From assembly GCA_016839955.1 (NCBI GenBank), contig JAEOTI010000438.1:1-11769 (forward strand): 11,769 nucleotides of DNA. Reading direction: 5' to 3'. The notes beneath the pieces were generated by a model. The model searched no databases, was not told where the DNA came from, and saw only the letters and a program-made list of their open reading frames with translations. Origin of the DNA: Candidatus Hodarchaeota archaeon. Lineage in GTDB: Archaea; Asgardarchaeota; Heimdallarchaeia; Hodarchaeales; YT1-057. Position 1 is the first letter of the stretch; each line of letters opens with the position of its first letter. A program made the position numbers and the translations under genes. Shown one piece after another: positions 1-7,029 of the stretch.

Positions 1-44
1 CATTGATTAACATCACCATCAAAAGCTCTTACATTTGAATAATA

Positions 45-914
45 GTGAGATATCCTGAGAAGTGTTTTGGTGTGCAATTCGTCAAAACTCAAACCGATGA
101 ACCAAAGAACATATATAAGTGGACTGTAAGGACCGATTCCCATCGAATAAATAGGATTACCCTTAGTCAAGTAAAAAGGTTCCCCTTAGAATGGTCATTG
201 GTGATTGAGCCACTACCTACAGATGATAATCATTGTACAAAAATATTAGAATTTCTTAAAGTATTTGTGAGGAAGAAAGGAGGTAGTTGGCTTCTATATA
301 TTTGCCCAGAAGATAAATTTGGACCAGACCAGAAAAATTTTTTGTCAACATTCAATTTTAAAGAGCATTTTATAGATATTTTTTCCAAATTGGACCTAGA
401 GGGCTTAGATCTGAAAAGTTTTCAGAATTGGGATGCTCCTGTTCTTCTAGAACATTGGCTTGACATTAAAGAAAAGAAACAATCATCAAATCAAATTATT
501 TCGACTTTTGAAGAAATGTATAATCTTGAATGCTTAACCTCAGACGATATTCCCGAACGTGAGGGATTCAAACATCCCACATTTGAGAATTTTCTTTCTA
601 GATTTCGTAATAAAGAAGCACTGGAAGATTCAATAATCCTAGCACGAAAGGATGAAAATATCATTGGGCTAACATATGCGTGGGTTGAAAGTGAAGAGAG
701 AGCAGGGATCTTTTTTACTGGCGTCTTAACTAAGTTCAGGAATATGGGAATTGCAACTGCATTAAAAATGAAATTAGCACAGGATTTGAAAAACAAAGGT
801 TACAAAACACTAATCACCAATAATAGGGCTAAGAACCTTCCAGTACTTAAGACAAATAAAAAAATGGGTTTCAAACCTTACTATAAGACGTTTTACTTCA
901 GAAAAGCAGTATAA
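45..914 (+). CDS. GNAT-family N-acetyltransferase, two-lobed (289 aa)
   Basis: Residues about 180-289 form a recognisable GNAT domain. They include the acetyl-CoA binding motif around TGVLTKFRNMGIA (225-237, with the R-x-x-G-I/A pattern) and a later N-x-x-V-x-x-x-x-K-x-G-F stretch (264-276) typical of the C-terminal half of the fold. Residues 1-175 show no motif I can name and may be a degenerate second GNAT lobe, as in tandem-GNAT proteins. The family transfers an acetyl group from acetyl-CoA to an amine; the substrate here is unknown. The start is a GTG at 45. An in-frame TGA at 36-38 excludes a longer form, and the next ATG lies deep inside the protein. No ribosome binding site is visible, so a short or leaderless transcript is possible. 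The stop is immediately followed by the methyltransferase ATG, suggesting co-transcription. Confidence 0.82.
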   Translation: MRYPEKCFGVQFVKTQTDEPKNIYKWTVRTDSHRINRITLSQVKRFPLEWSLVIEPLPTDDNHCTKILEFLKVFVRKKGGSWLLYICPEDKFGPDQKNFLSTFNFKEHFIDIFSKLDLEGLDLKSFQNWDAPVLLEHWLDIKEKKQSSNQIISTFEEMYNLECLTSDDIPEREGFKHPTFENFLSRFRNKEALEDSIILARKDENIIGLTYAWVESEERAGIFFTGVLTKFRNMGIATALKMKLAQDLKNKGYKTLITNNRAKNLPVLKTNKKMGFKPYYKTFYFRKAV

Positions 915-3185
915 ATGAAAATATATTTGTGGAAAGTTGGAATGAACAAGACTCAGCACACAATAAAACAGTTAGAAGAGGAGTTGAGAACCTATTTTGA
1001 CGAAATTAAAGAAAAATTTGACCTTAACAATCAAATGCTAGAAGGATTTAGTTATTTAAATGAGTATTTTAAGATTAAATGTTTTGAAGATCCAGATATT
1101 ACTGAAAAAAATACTGTTTTTAGAATTCTTTTAGCGTCAATGATTTATTGGTTATTGACAGACGAAATTGAGAGTAAAAAAGATAATAACCTGTCATTTG
1201 ACTCCCTTATGAAAAAAATAAAAAAAAATGGAATTCATTTGGACACAAATTTAACCAACCGATTGAAAACTGATATACGAATTTTAGATAATCTAGGAAT
1301 CGAATATAAGGATCGTTTTTCAAGATTAAATCTTTCTTCTCATGTAATCAACGATAACTTGGGATCTCTAATTCAAAATATGCTTCCTCATGAAATAAGA
1401 AAAGCTCTTGCCGCGAATTTTACTTCTACTCTATCCGCAAGGTTCCTTGCCTATCTTGCAATTAATAGAGACCCAATAAGGATCCTAGATCCATTTTCTG
1501 GATCTGGAAGACTACTAACTGCAGTCATTGATGAAAAAGAAACTAATACAGACCTTGAAATTACCTTTAATGAATTATGGGATTTAGCAGCCTATATTTC
1601 ACTTCTACGATTGCTTTTTACTTATAGACAAAGCAAATTACAACCAAAGCTGACAGGTTACGTTGGAGACGCCTTTAAGAATTTAATAACAATGTTTAAT
1701 CTTGAAAAAAACACAGAAAAGCCACATGTTGTCATTATGAACCCACCGTTTACTAGATATCTGAGGCTTAACGGCCAATATTTAAGAACATTAGAAAATG
1801 TGTGTAAAGAATATCAGGAGTACATGTCACCCCAGATGGGACTTCATGTCTTTGCATTATTCCTTGCAGACTCCGTTTTAGCTCCAGGGGGACAGATCGC
1901 AACAATTCTTCCAGCTTCAACCTTTTATTCTAAATACTCTCAAGGATTGAAAGAATTTCTTCTTTCAAAATATAAAATTCATTTTATCTTGAGTACATCA
2001 AAAGATAAAGCATTTTCTGAAGGGAGTGAGTTCAGAGAGGTTATAATGGTAGCAGAGAAACTCAAGAAGAATGAATTACCTGAGAAAAGCATTCCATTTA
2101 TATCTTTAAAAGTTGAGTTATCTGCAGAGAACTACCGTTCTATTGCTCAAAAAATATGGGAGAACCCAGAATCTGATTCATCTATAAGTTTTCACCAAGT
2201 TAGTCTTCAACAGTTAAGACAAAGCTGGAATTGGATTAGATTCTTAGAGTACACTCCGCTCTACTCGCTTTCTGAAACTTTAAGAAGTAATACAAAATTA
2301 GTCCACGCTTCCTCTCTTAACCTCAGAATAATTCGTGGATTTGAAATGTACGGACCGGAATTCTTCTTTCTCCCTAATCAGGATTGGTCAAGAGGTGAGG
2401 AAACTGATGAGACTATTCAATTCATTAATAAGAAAAAAGGAATCTCTTGTCTTTTCCCTCGAAAGATCTTATTGCAAGCTTTTCGAAAACCCCGTCTCTA
2501 TAATAGTGATATAACACCAATTGTGAAACATTTTGTTCTTCGAGTAAAGAAACAACATCAAAAATTGGTTCCTCAGAATTATATTATAGACAGATCTCCG
2601 ATATGGCAGGTCGCTCAAAGACGCTTTGGAGAAGATTGGATTCATCATGTAAATAGGCAATTAGAATCAAAAAAACCTTTTGGACATCTCTTTGTTCTAG
2701 ATAAATTTGGGATAACTACAACAGGAACCATTGTTCATTACACTGATGACCTTCTTACAGCTTCTAAAAATTTTTACATTATTGATTGTGATCAGAAAAC
2801 AGCTAAATTAGTTGCTGCATGGATGAGTAGTACAATATTTATTCTTCTGTTCCTTTCTGTTCGAAGAGAAATCGGAGGTGCTTTTGGTCGACTCCAAATC
2901 GTTGATTATCAAGAAGACCGTTTGTTCCTTGATTTTTCAGTTATCCCTGAAGAAGATAAACAAGAAATTATTCAAGTGTTTGATAATCTGAGAAAATTCA
3001 AACTACCTTCTTTAAAAAACCAAATTGGCTGGGAACCCCGAAAAAACTTAGATTTTGCGATTCTCAAAGCCTTAAAACTTCAAAACACCGATATAAAGGG
3101 CTTTCTAGAACAAATTTATCAAACAGTTAGAAATCATTTTGAAGAATTAGAATATCGTGGGAAAAAACGTCGTGGGCGCGACTAG
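915..3185 (+). CDS. N6-adenine DNA methyltransferase, gamma-type motif order (756 aa)
   Basis: This protein should transfer a methyl group from S-adenosylmethionine to the N6 of adenine in a specific DNA site. SAM-binding motif I is DPFSGSG (192-198). Motif IV, the catalytic NPPF, is at 276-279. A motif-X-like NFTSTLSA (168-175) precedes motif I, and GGQIATILP (325-333) fits the later strands of the methylase fold. Residues 1-150 are mostly helical with no PD-(D/E)xK nuclease pattern. Residues about 440-700 probably hold the target-recognition region (HLFVLDKFGITTTGTIVHY at 591-609; SRP-like paired helices are not evident). The first ATG at 915 directly follows the upstream stop. An internal ATG at 942 (residue 10) is an equally possible start, and neither has a strong Shine-Dalgarno sequence. 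The gene converges on a second methylase with no gap. It could be the modification half of a restriction system or a solitary methylase. Confidence 0.88.
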   Translation: MKIYLWKVGMNKTQHTIKQLEEELRTYFDEIKEKFDLNNQMLEGFSYLNEYFKIKCFEDPDITEKNTVFRILLASMIYWLLTDEIESKKDNNLSFDSLMKKIKKNGIHLDTNLTNRLKTDIRILDNLGIEYKDRFSRLNLSSHVINDNLGSLIQNMLPHEIRKALAANFTSTLSARFLAYLAINRDPIRILDPFSGSGRLLTAVIDEKETNTDLEITFNELWDLAAYISLLRLLFTYRQSKLQPKLTGYVGDAFKNLITMFNLEKNTEKPHVVIMNPPFTRYLRLNGQYLRTLENVCKEYQEYMSPQMGLHVFALFLADSVLAPGGQIATILPASTFYSKYSQGLKEFLLSKYKIHFILSTSKDKAFSEGSEFREVIMVAEKLKKNELPEKSIPFISLKVELSAENYRSIAQKIWENPESDSSISFHQVSLQQLRQSWNWIRFLEYTPLYSLSETLRSNTKLVHASSLNLRIIRGFEMYGPEFFFLPNQDWSRGEETDETIQFINKKKGISCLFPRKILLQAFRKPRLYNSDITPIVKHFVLRVKKQHQKLVPQNYIIDRSPIWQVAQRRFGEDWIHHVNRQLESKKPFGHLFVLDKFGITTTGTIVHYTDDLLTASKNFYIIDCDQKTAKLVAAWMSSTIFILLFLSVRREIGGAFGRLQIVDYQEDRLFLDFSVIPEEDKQEIIQVFDNLRKFKLPSLKNQIGWEPRKNLDFAILKALKLQNTDIKGFLEQIYQTVRNHFEELEYRGKKRRGRD

Positions 3186-3195
3186 CTACGTTTTT
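3163..3195. terminator. Candidate bidirectional terminator over the two touching stop codons
   Basis: AAAAACGT (3163-3170) and ACGTTTTT (3188-3195) form a perfect 8-bp inverted repeat around a 17-nt interior. Inside it GTCG (3169-3172) and CGAC (3179-3182) can form an alternative GC stem, in a region much richer in GC than its surroundings. Read in either direction the structure ends in a run of five or six T residues. It overlaps the last codons and both stop codons of the convergent methylase genes, where no other room for a terminator exists. Function is inferred from structure; archaeal termination relies mainly on the T-run. Confidence 0.5.
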
Positions 3196-5891
3196 GGTAG
3201 ATTGTTAAGATAATATTGAATCTTCTCTTTATATTTAGAATGTAGATCTATGTCTTCAAGTAATTTCTGATCTGCTCCATATATCCGGAAAATTCTTGCC
3301 TCAAGTTCAGAATCAAGGTCTAGATATAGGTTCTTTAAATCTGAAAATGAAGGATATTTCTCAATAAAACTTGGATCACAATGAATTTCATTTGCTTTAA
3401 CGACGAGAATTTTATCCACAATTTCAATTATTTTTTTGATCTCTGACCTTGAAGCTAGCTTTATAGGGAGTTGTTTCGCGTTCTGGATTAAAACTTTTGA
3501 TTGCGCTTTTTTCTGGGGATCCATAAAGCGTTTTGTATAATACCAACTCATAAGGGCTGAATTTAATAGAGCCAATACATATTTCGTAGGATACCTCTTT
3601 TCTGATACTATCAAATTAAAGATTGATTGCGTATTAACGAAAACTATCTCTGTATACGTAGCAAGAATTCGTAGGAAACGAGAACCTGTTCGAATTTGAC
3701 GAACGAGAATTCGAGGCTCATTAAAAAATCGCCATTCGCGTGGGGCGCCTAAAAAGTTACCATAACGGAGCCATTTCTTGCTATCCCAAGAGAGACCATA
3801 TCTTGTTACGTTTTCTCCTGATAAAAGACGTTTAGTGTCCGTTTTGTTGTCATAATCAAGATGAAATGCCCGAGTACGAATTATCTCATCTGAATGACCT
3901 TTATATTTATCATAGGGGGTAATTCCAAGGGAAAAATTACTAATCTTACTAAGTGCGATTGATTTTTGTTCTATCAAATTAATGTAGTATCGGTCTTTTG
4001 GATTGATTTCAAGGGAGATAATATAATTTGGTGGTTCAATCCAAGTTTTTTGAACCTCTCTCCTCGAGATCTTTGCCTGAAACTTATCAATCTTAACAAT
4101 TGTACTATTTCCGTCAAACACAATGGTTTCAGTGATTGTTTTATCATTTGGGCGATCATTACGACTCACTATGATAACTGGTTCAGTAATAACTTTTTTC
4201 TGAAGGATTATATCATCAAAAGTATTGTTTGGAAGACGAATCAATTGAGTAATACAATGATTTTGGAGCCAAAACTCACGAAATTTGCTGTAACTTGATT
4301 TGGAAAGGATTGGAGTAGGCACAATGAAGCAAAAAACACCTTTTTTATCTAAGAGGTCGATTCTTGTCGCTAGTTCTGAAAAAGCACAGAAATAATCCAC
4401 ACGATTATAGGAAAAATTGAATTCTTTACTTTTTCGAAGATAAGCACTGATTGATACTGGCATTTGTTTAACGTCAACATAGGGAGGATTTCCAATAATG
4501 CCAGAAAATTTTGTTTTATGGAAATGAACGTTCCAATGAAAATCACAGAGTTCCAAGTTAGCTTTAGAATCAAACAGCACTTTCTTAAGATAAGGCCATT
4601 TTTTGGGACTTTTTTCCATAATCTGTAAAAATTCATCCTTTAAATCATTAAAAAAATTCTCAAATTCCTGTTTTAAGCTCTTGGATTCCTGGTGACAAAG
4701 GGGAGTTTCGCTAAGTAATTCTCGTTCTTTAATTAAGGAATTTAGCCTTAAACCTTCTTCTTTATTACTTTTAAGATAATCTTCGACAAATTTTTTTGGT
4801 ATTTGTATTATGGAATTACCAGGAATGAGATTAAGGTCCAAATTAGGGAAAACACTGGTTTCTTCAATCATTTCGGTGATATTAATCTTTTTGGAGGCTA
4901 ATTTTATCATTTCTATCCATAAATTCAGCTGAGCAATCGAAATAGCCTTTTTATCAAGGTCTACACCCCAAATGTGACGTCTAAGAATTAAAGCAAGAAG
5001 AGATGATGGTTTTTTTTGAAGTCCAAATTCATTTACTGTTTGTCTAAAACCAGTGTTTTTTGTGTCAGAGTTCAATAGCGTATAGTATGATTGTATTAAC
5101 TGGATAACCTCTTGATAATATTGGTAGATGTAGCGGAATGCTTTAACAAGAAAGGTCCCACTTCCACAAGAGGGATCAAGAATCTTGAAATTTATTATTT
5201 CTTTCAAGATTTTCTGAGATGTAGTTTCTTCTCTTTTTGGGATTGTTCTCTTAAGTTCAAGTAAAAATGGTTCCAATATCGATTTAATAAGAGTAGTAGC
5301 CATATAATTGGAAACATGGGAAGGTGTATAGTAAATCCCTCGTTCGTTTCGTAATTGAGCAAGGTAATATTCATAGGATTGACCAATAATGTCTACATCA
5401 ACATTTTTGAAAGGAAATTGACAAATTCCTTGGAACGAATTATTATCCTCAAAACCCAATATTGTATTTAAAATCTTGTAAAAACCATCCCAATTTTCTT
5501 CATTGTCCTTTAGGAAGTTAAATTCATTATTTTCAAACATGTTGATAGGAAATTTTTTCTTAAACCATGCAAAAATGGTAATAAAGAAAGTAGTTACTGC
5601 AAATTTTGATCCTTTGGTTTGTTTCTTCTTTACAGCCATTTGCCAATCTTTTTCTAAGATTTTATGGGAAATTTTCAAAAAATCCTCAAGTAATTGTTTC
5701 AAAATTAATTTGTTTAATAGGGACATAACTAGATCTTTTTTTGTATAAAGATCCGTTTCTAGAAAATCCACCTTCTCTAGTTCTGTAATCCAATACTTCA
5801 AATGTTTAAAAAAGAGTAGCCTTAGTTTTGAATGATTTTGGCTCTCTAACATCGGATTTACCATATTTTTTGATTGTTCTAACAAAATCAC
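3186..5891 (-). CDS. Eco57I/TaqI-type N6-adenine DNA methyltransferase without nuclease domain (901 aa)
   Basis: The motifs follow the Eco57I/type IIG methylase order: motif X GIYYTP (185-190), SAM motif I ILDPSCGSGTFL (237-248), motif II around VDLDKKAISIAQ (310-321), motif III near LIPGNS (355-360) and catalytic motif IV NPPYVDVK (468-475). Residues about 640-815 resemble a TaqI-like C-terminal specificity domain (GENVTRY at 692-698; YVLALLNSALMSWYYTKRF at 771-789), so the protein probably reads its own target. Type IIG enzymes normally carry an N-terminal PD-(D/E)xK nuclease of 150-200 residues. Here only about 180 helical residues precede motif X and no such pattern is visible, so it looks like a methylase only. 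The long 360-465 stretch between motifs III and IV is an insertion. The start is uncertain: GTG at 5891, or ATG at 5864 or 5852, none with a clear ribosome binding site. Confidence 0.88.
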   Translation of the reverse strand: MILLEQSKNMVNPMLESQNHSKLRLLFFKHLKYWITELEKVDFLETDLYTKKDLVMSLLNKLILKQLLEDFLKISHKILEKDWQMAVKKKQTKGSKFAVTTFFITIFAWFKKKFPINMFENNEFNFLKDNEENWDGFYKILNTILGFEDNNSFQGICQFPFKNVDVDIIGQSYEYYLAQLRNERGIYYTPSHVSNYMATTLIKSILEPFLLELKRTIPKREETTSQKILKEIINFKILDPSCGSGTFLVKAFRYIYQYYQEVIQLIQSYYTLLNSDTKNTGFRQTVNEFGLQKKPSSLLALILRRHIWGVDLDKKAISIAQLNLWIEMIKLASKKINITEMIEETSVFPNLDLNLIPGNSIIQIPKKFVEDYLKSNKEEGLRLNSLIKERELLSETPLCHQESKSLKQEFENFFNDLKDEFLQIMEKSPKKWPYLKKVLFDSKANLELCDFHWNVHFHKTKFSGIIGNPPYVDVKQMPVSISAYLRKSKEFNFSYNRVDYFCAFSELATRIDLLDKKGVFCFIVPTPILSKSSYSKFREFWLQNHCITQLIRLPNNTFDDIILQKKVITEPVIIVSRNDRPNDKTITETIVFDGNSTIVKIDKFQAKISRREVQKTWIEPPNYIISLEINPKDRYYINLIEQKSIALSKISNFSLGITPYDKYKGHSDEIIRTRAFHLDYDNKTDTKRLLSGENVTRYGLSWDSKKWLRYGNFLGAPREWRFFNEPRILVRQIRTGSRFLRILATYTEIVFVNTQSIFNLIVSEKRYPTKYVLALLNSALMSWYYTKRFMDPQKKAQSKVLIQNAKQLPIKLASRSEIKKIIEIVDKILVVKANEIHCDPSFIEKYPSFSDLKNLYLDLDSELEARIFRIYGADQKLLEDIDLHSKYKEKIQYYLNNLPKT

Positions 5892-5900
5892 AACTTTAGG

Positions 5901-5952
5901 TGAACATACAGCGAATATCCATTAAATTTAATACTTTTACTAGTTATGTTCA
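5901..5952. promoter_or_regulatory. Concentric palindromic element upstream of the second methylase
   Basis: The outer arms TGAACATA (5901-5908) and TATGTTCA (5945-5952) are a perfect 8-bp inverted repeat. The inner block ATTAAATTTAAT (5921-5932) is a perfect 12-bp palindrome with exactly the same centre (5926/5927). The element fills the 64-bp gap between the RidA-family stop and the methylase GTG, and the AT-rich core lies about 30-40 nt before that start, where an archaeal TATA box would be expected. An operator with a buried promoter is the favoured reading. A terminator for the upstream gene is the alternative. Confidence 0.4.
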
Positions 5953-5955
5953 TTT

Positions 5956-6351
5956 TTATTTTGAATTTTCAATAACACAATCAGCTTCAGTTTCTACGAG
6001 CCACTCCTCTCTAACAAATCTTTTAACTTCAACAAAAGTACAAGCAGGTTTGATTTTTGAAAAAAACTCTCCATGGGCTTTCGCTGCATCTTGCCAAGAT
6101 GAAATATCTGTTAGCATTATCCTGGTTCTTATGACATTATCTAAGGAACCACCTGCTTCTTCAATTGCTTTTTTCATAATCTTAATACACATTATTGTTT
6201 GACCATAGATATCAGAAACATGAGAGGTACTACCGTCTGCTGCAATAGCTGCTGTTCCTGAAACTGAAATGAGGTTGCCAATTCTCACAGCTCTCGAGAA
6301 TCCAATAGAATTTTCATATGGCGAACCTGAAGATATATTAATGCGTGTCAT
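5956..6351 (-). CDS. RidA/YjgF/YER057c/UK114-family protein, arginine-less subgroup (131 aa)
   Basis: Full-length match to the small trimeric Rid family by pattern: an N-terminal NISSGSPYENSIGFSRAV segment, GNLISVSGTAAI (25-36), the central QTxxCxxxxxxAIEEAGGSLDNVIRTRIMLTD region (51-82) and the C-terminal VExEADCVI-type end. Archetypal RidA deaminates reactive enamine/imine intermediates from PLP enzymes and needs an arginine in the P-A-R-x-x-V-E-V motif. Here the motif reads KPACTFVEV (101-109), with Cys104 at that position, so the classic 2-imine deaminase activity should not be assumed. Other Rid subgroups lacking the arginine are known and their roles are largely unsettled. The start is ATG at 6351. 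A weak AGAGG sits about 12 nt upstream (6364-6368). The gene is transcribed divergently from the exporter operon and toward the second methylase, possibly with read-through into it. Confidence 0.9.
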   Translation of the reverse strand: MTRINISSGSPYENSIGFSRAVRIGNLISVSGTAAIAADGSTSHVSDIYGQTIMCIKIMKKAIEEAGGSLDNVIRTRIMLTDISSWQDAAKAHGEFFSKIKPACTFVEVKRFVREEWLVETEADCVIENSK

Positions 6352-6459
6352 AGCTTTTCATATCCTCTTGCATGATTTTTCCACTTTAGATCTAAAACTA
6401 ATGAAGATTAATTTGTCAAATCATCAAGGCTTATCTATTCTTTTTTTAAAACATTTGAA

Positions 6460-6483
6460 TTTCAGAATTTCGAAATTCTGAAA
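6460..6483. promoter_or_regulatory. 24-bp perfect palindrome, probable operator of the exporter operon
   Basis: The left half is TTTCAGAATTTC (6460-6471) and the right half is its exact reverse complement (6472-6483). A further GAATTTC copy at 6457-6463 partly overlaps the left arm. The palindrome ends three bases before a TATA-like box and lies upstream of a winged-helix regulator gene. A dimeric regulator bound here would cover the BRE/TATA region and prevent TBP/TFB binding. It also sits in the 176-bp divergent gap shared with the RidA-family gene, whose transcription it might affect. Sequence symmetry is certain; the operator role is inferred. Confidence 0.7.
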
Positions 6484-6485
6484 AA

Positions 6486-6493
6486 CTTATAAG
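6486..6493 (+). promoter_or_regulatory. TATA-like box of the regulator/exporter operon
   Basis: CTTATAAG lies directly after the palindrome, about 23 bp before the GGAGG ribosome binding site. Archaeal transcription usually starts about 25 bp past the TATA centre, which would give a very short leader starting near 6515. A second AT-rich stretch (ACTATAGATA, about 6496-6505) is a weaker alternative. Confidence 0.5.
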
Positions 6494-6515
6494 TCACTAT
6501 AGATAAATTATTTTT

Positions 6516-6520
6516 GGAGG
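6516..6520 (+). promoter_or_regulatory. Shine-Dalgarno GGAGG that decides the regulator start
   Basis: GGAGG is 7 nt before an in-frame ATT at 6528 but 43 nt before the first in-frame ATG at 6564. The spacing argues that translation starts at ATT 6528, or less likely at ATA 6540. Confidence 0.65.
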
Positions 6521-6527
6521 AATTAGT

Positions 6528-7028
6528 ATTCTAGACGAAATACGTAGAGAGTACCTTGTCACAATGGGAAAAGGGTATGAACATTATGGTTATCCTCATC
6601 TATGTGGATGGATTGAGGCTCTATTGACTCTTAATCCACGAGATTGGACTCAATCTGAAATTTCACTATCTTTGTCTGAGACATTCTCTGAACCGGATAA
6701 ACCAACATCGCTAGCCTCAGTTAATAGAGCTATTAAGGTTCTTGAGCAGTATGGTGTTGTAGAAAAATCAGGGTCTCGAAAACGAGGATATATATATAGA
6801 ATAACACCTGAATCTACACTAATTGAGAAAATGTTTCAAAATTTCGTCTCCTTCAATGGAGTCATGTTAAGTAAATTAACGATTTTAAAATCATCTAGTG
6901 ACAAAATAAACGACAAAGAATTATCTACTGCGATTGAAAAGGAAATCAGAGGATATAAACTCTGGGATAAAATACTAAAAGACATTCTAAATGCTTTTCA
7001 GACTGCAAATGATTCCTGGAGGGTTTAA
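6528..7028 (+). CDS. GbsR/MarR-like winged-helix transcriptional regulator, probable ATT start (166 aa)
   Basis: Starting at ATT 6528 the protein begins MLDEIRREYLVTMGKGYEHYG. This matches the GbsR-family habit of an N-terminal helix running into an M-G-x-x-x-E/Y-x-x-G segment before the helix-turn-helix. The winged helix spans about 30-95: WTQSEIS opens the helix-turn-helix (40-46), SLASVNRAIKVLEQYGVVEK (61-80) is the recognition-helix region and SRKRGYIYRI (83-92) is the wing. Residues about 105-160 are helical and probably form the dimer interface. With the first ATG (6564) instead, 12 residues and the first helix would be lost and the good GGAGG would go unused. It is the first gene of an operon, one base before the ABC ATPase start, with a strong palindrome at its promoter. 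This fits an autorepressor that senses the exporter substrate. The ligand is unknown. Confidence 0.8.
   Translation: MLDEIRREYLVTMGKGYEHYGYPHLCGWIEALLTLNPRDWTQSEISLSLSETFSEPDKPTSLASVNRAIKVLEQYGVVEKSGSRKRGYIYRITPESTLIEKMFQNFVSFNGVMLSKLTILKSSSDKINDKELSTAIEKEIRGYKLWDKILKDILNAFQTANDSWRV
7018..7023 (+). promoter_or_regulatory. Shine-Dalgarno GGAGGG for the ABC ATPase GTG start
   Basis: GGAGGG lies inside the last codons of the regulator, 6 nt before GTG 7030. It supports GTG 7030 over the upstream in-frame ATG at 6991, which would overlap the regulator by 38 bases and add 13 residues with no counterpart in the family. Confidence 0.75.
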
Positions 7029-7029
7029 A

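Noticed and set aside
1..44. Short open stretches at the left edge on both strands, including a protein-like reading on the minus strand
   Set aside because: Only 44 bases are available before the GNAT start. The minus-strand reading would continue antisense through the GNAT gene, so no gene can be supported.
491..796. Minus-strand open frame of about 100 codons inside the GNAT gene
   Set aside because: It lies opposite the conserved acetyl-CoA binding domain and has no recognisable domain or ribosome binding site; it is a shadow of the real gene.
1200..1232. Poly-A tract in the first methylase as a possible frameshift site
   Set aside because: The frame continues unbroken through all methylase motifs, so there is no sign of a needed slip.
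5900..6202. Plus-strand open frame of 100 codons opposite the RidA-family gene
   Set aside because: The Rid-family pattern is clear on the minus strand; this frame is its antisense and crosses the palindromic gap.
6269..6481. Plus-strand open frame of 70 codons in the divergent gap
   Set aside because: It overlaps the RidA-family gene antisense, ends inside the palindrome and has no family features.
6991..7029. Upstream ATG for the ABC ATPase at 6991
   Set aside because: GTG 7030 has a well-spaced GGAGGG and begins where ABC ATPases normally begin; the upstream 13 residues overlap the regulator and look non-homologous.
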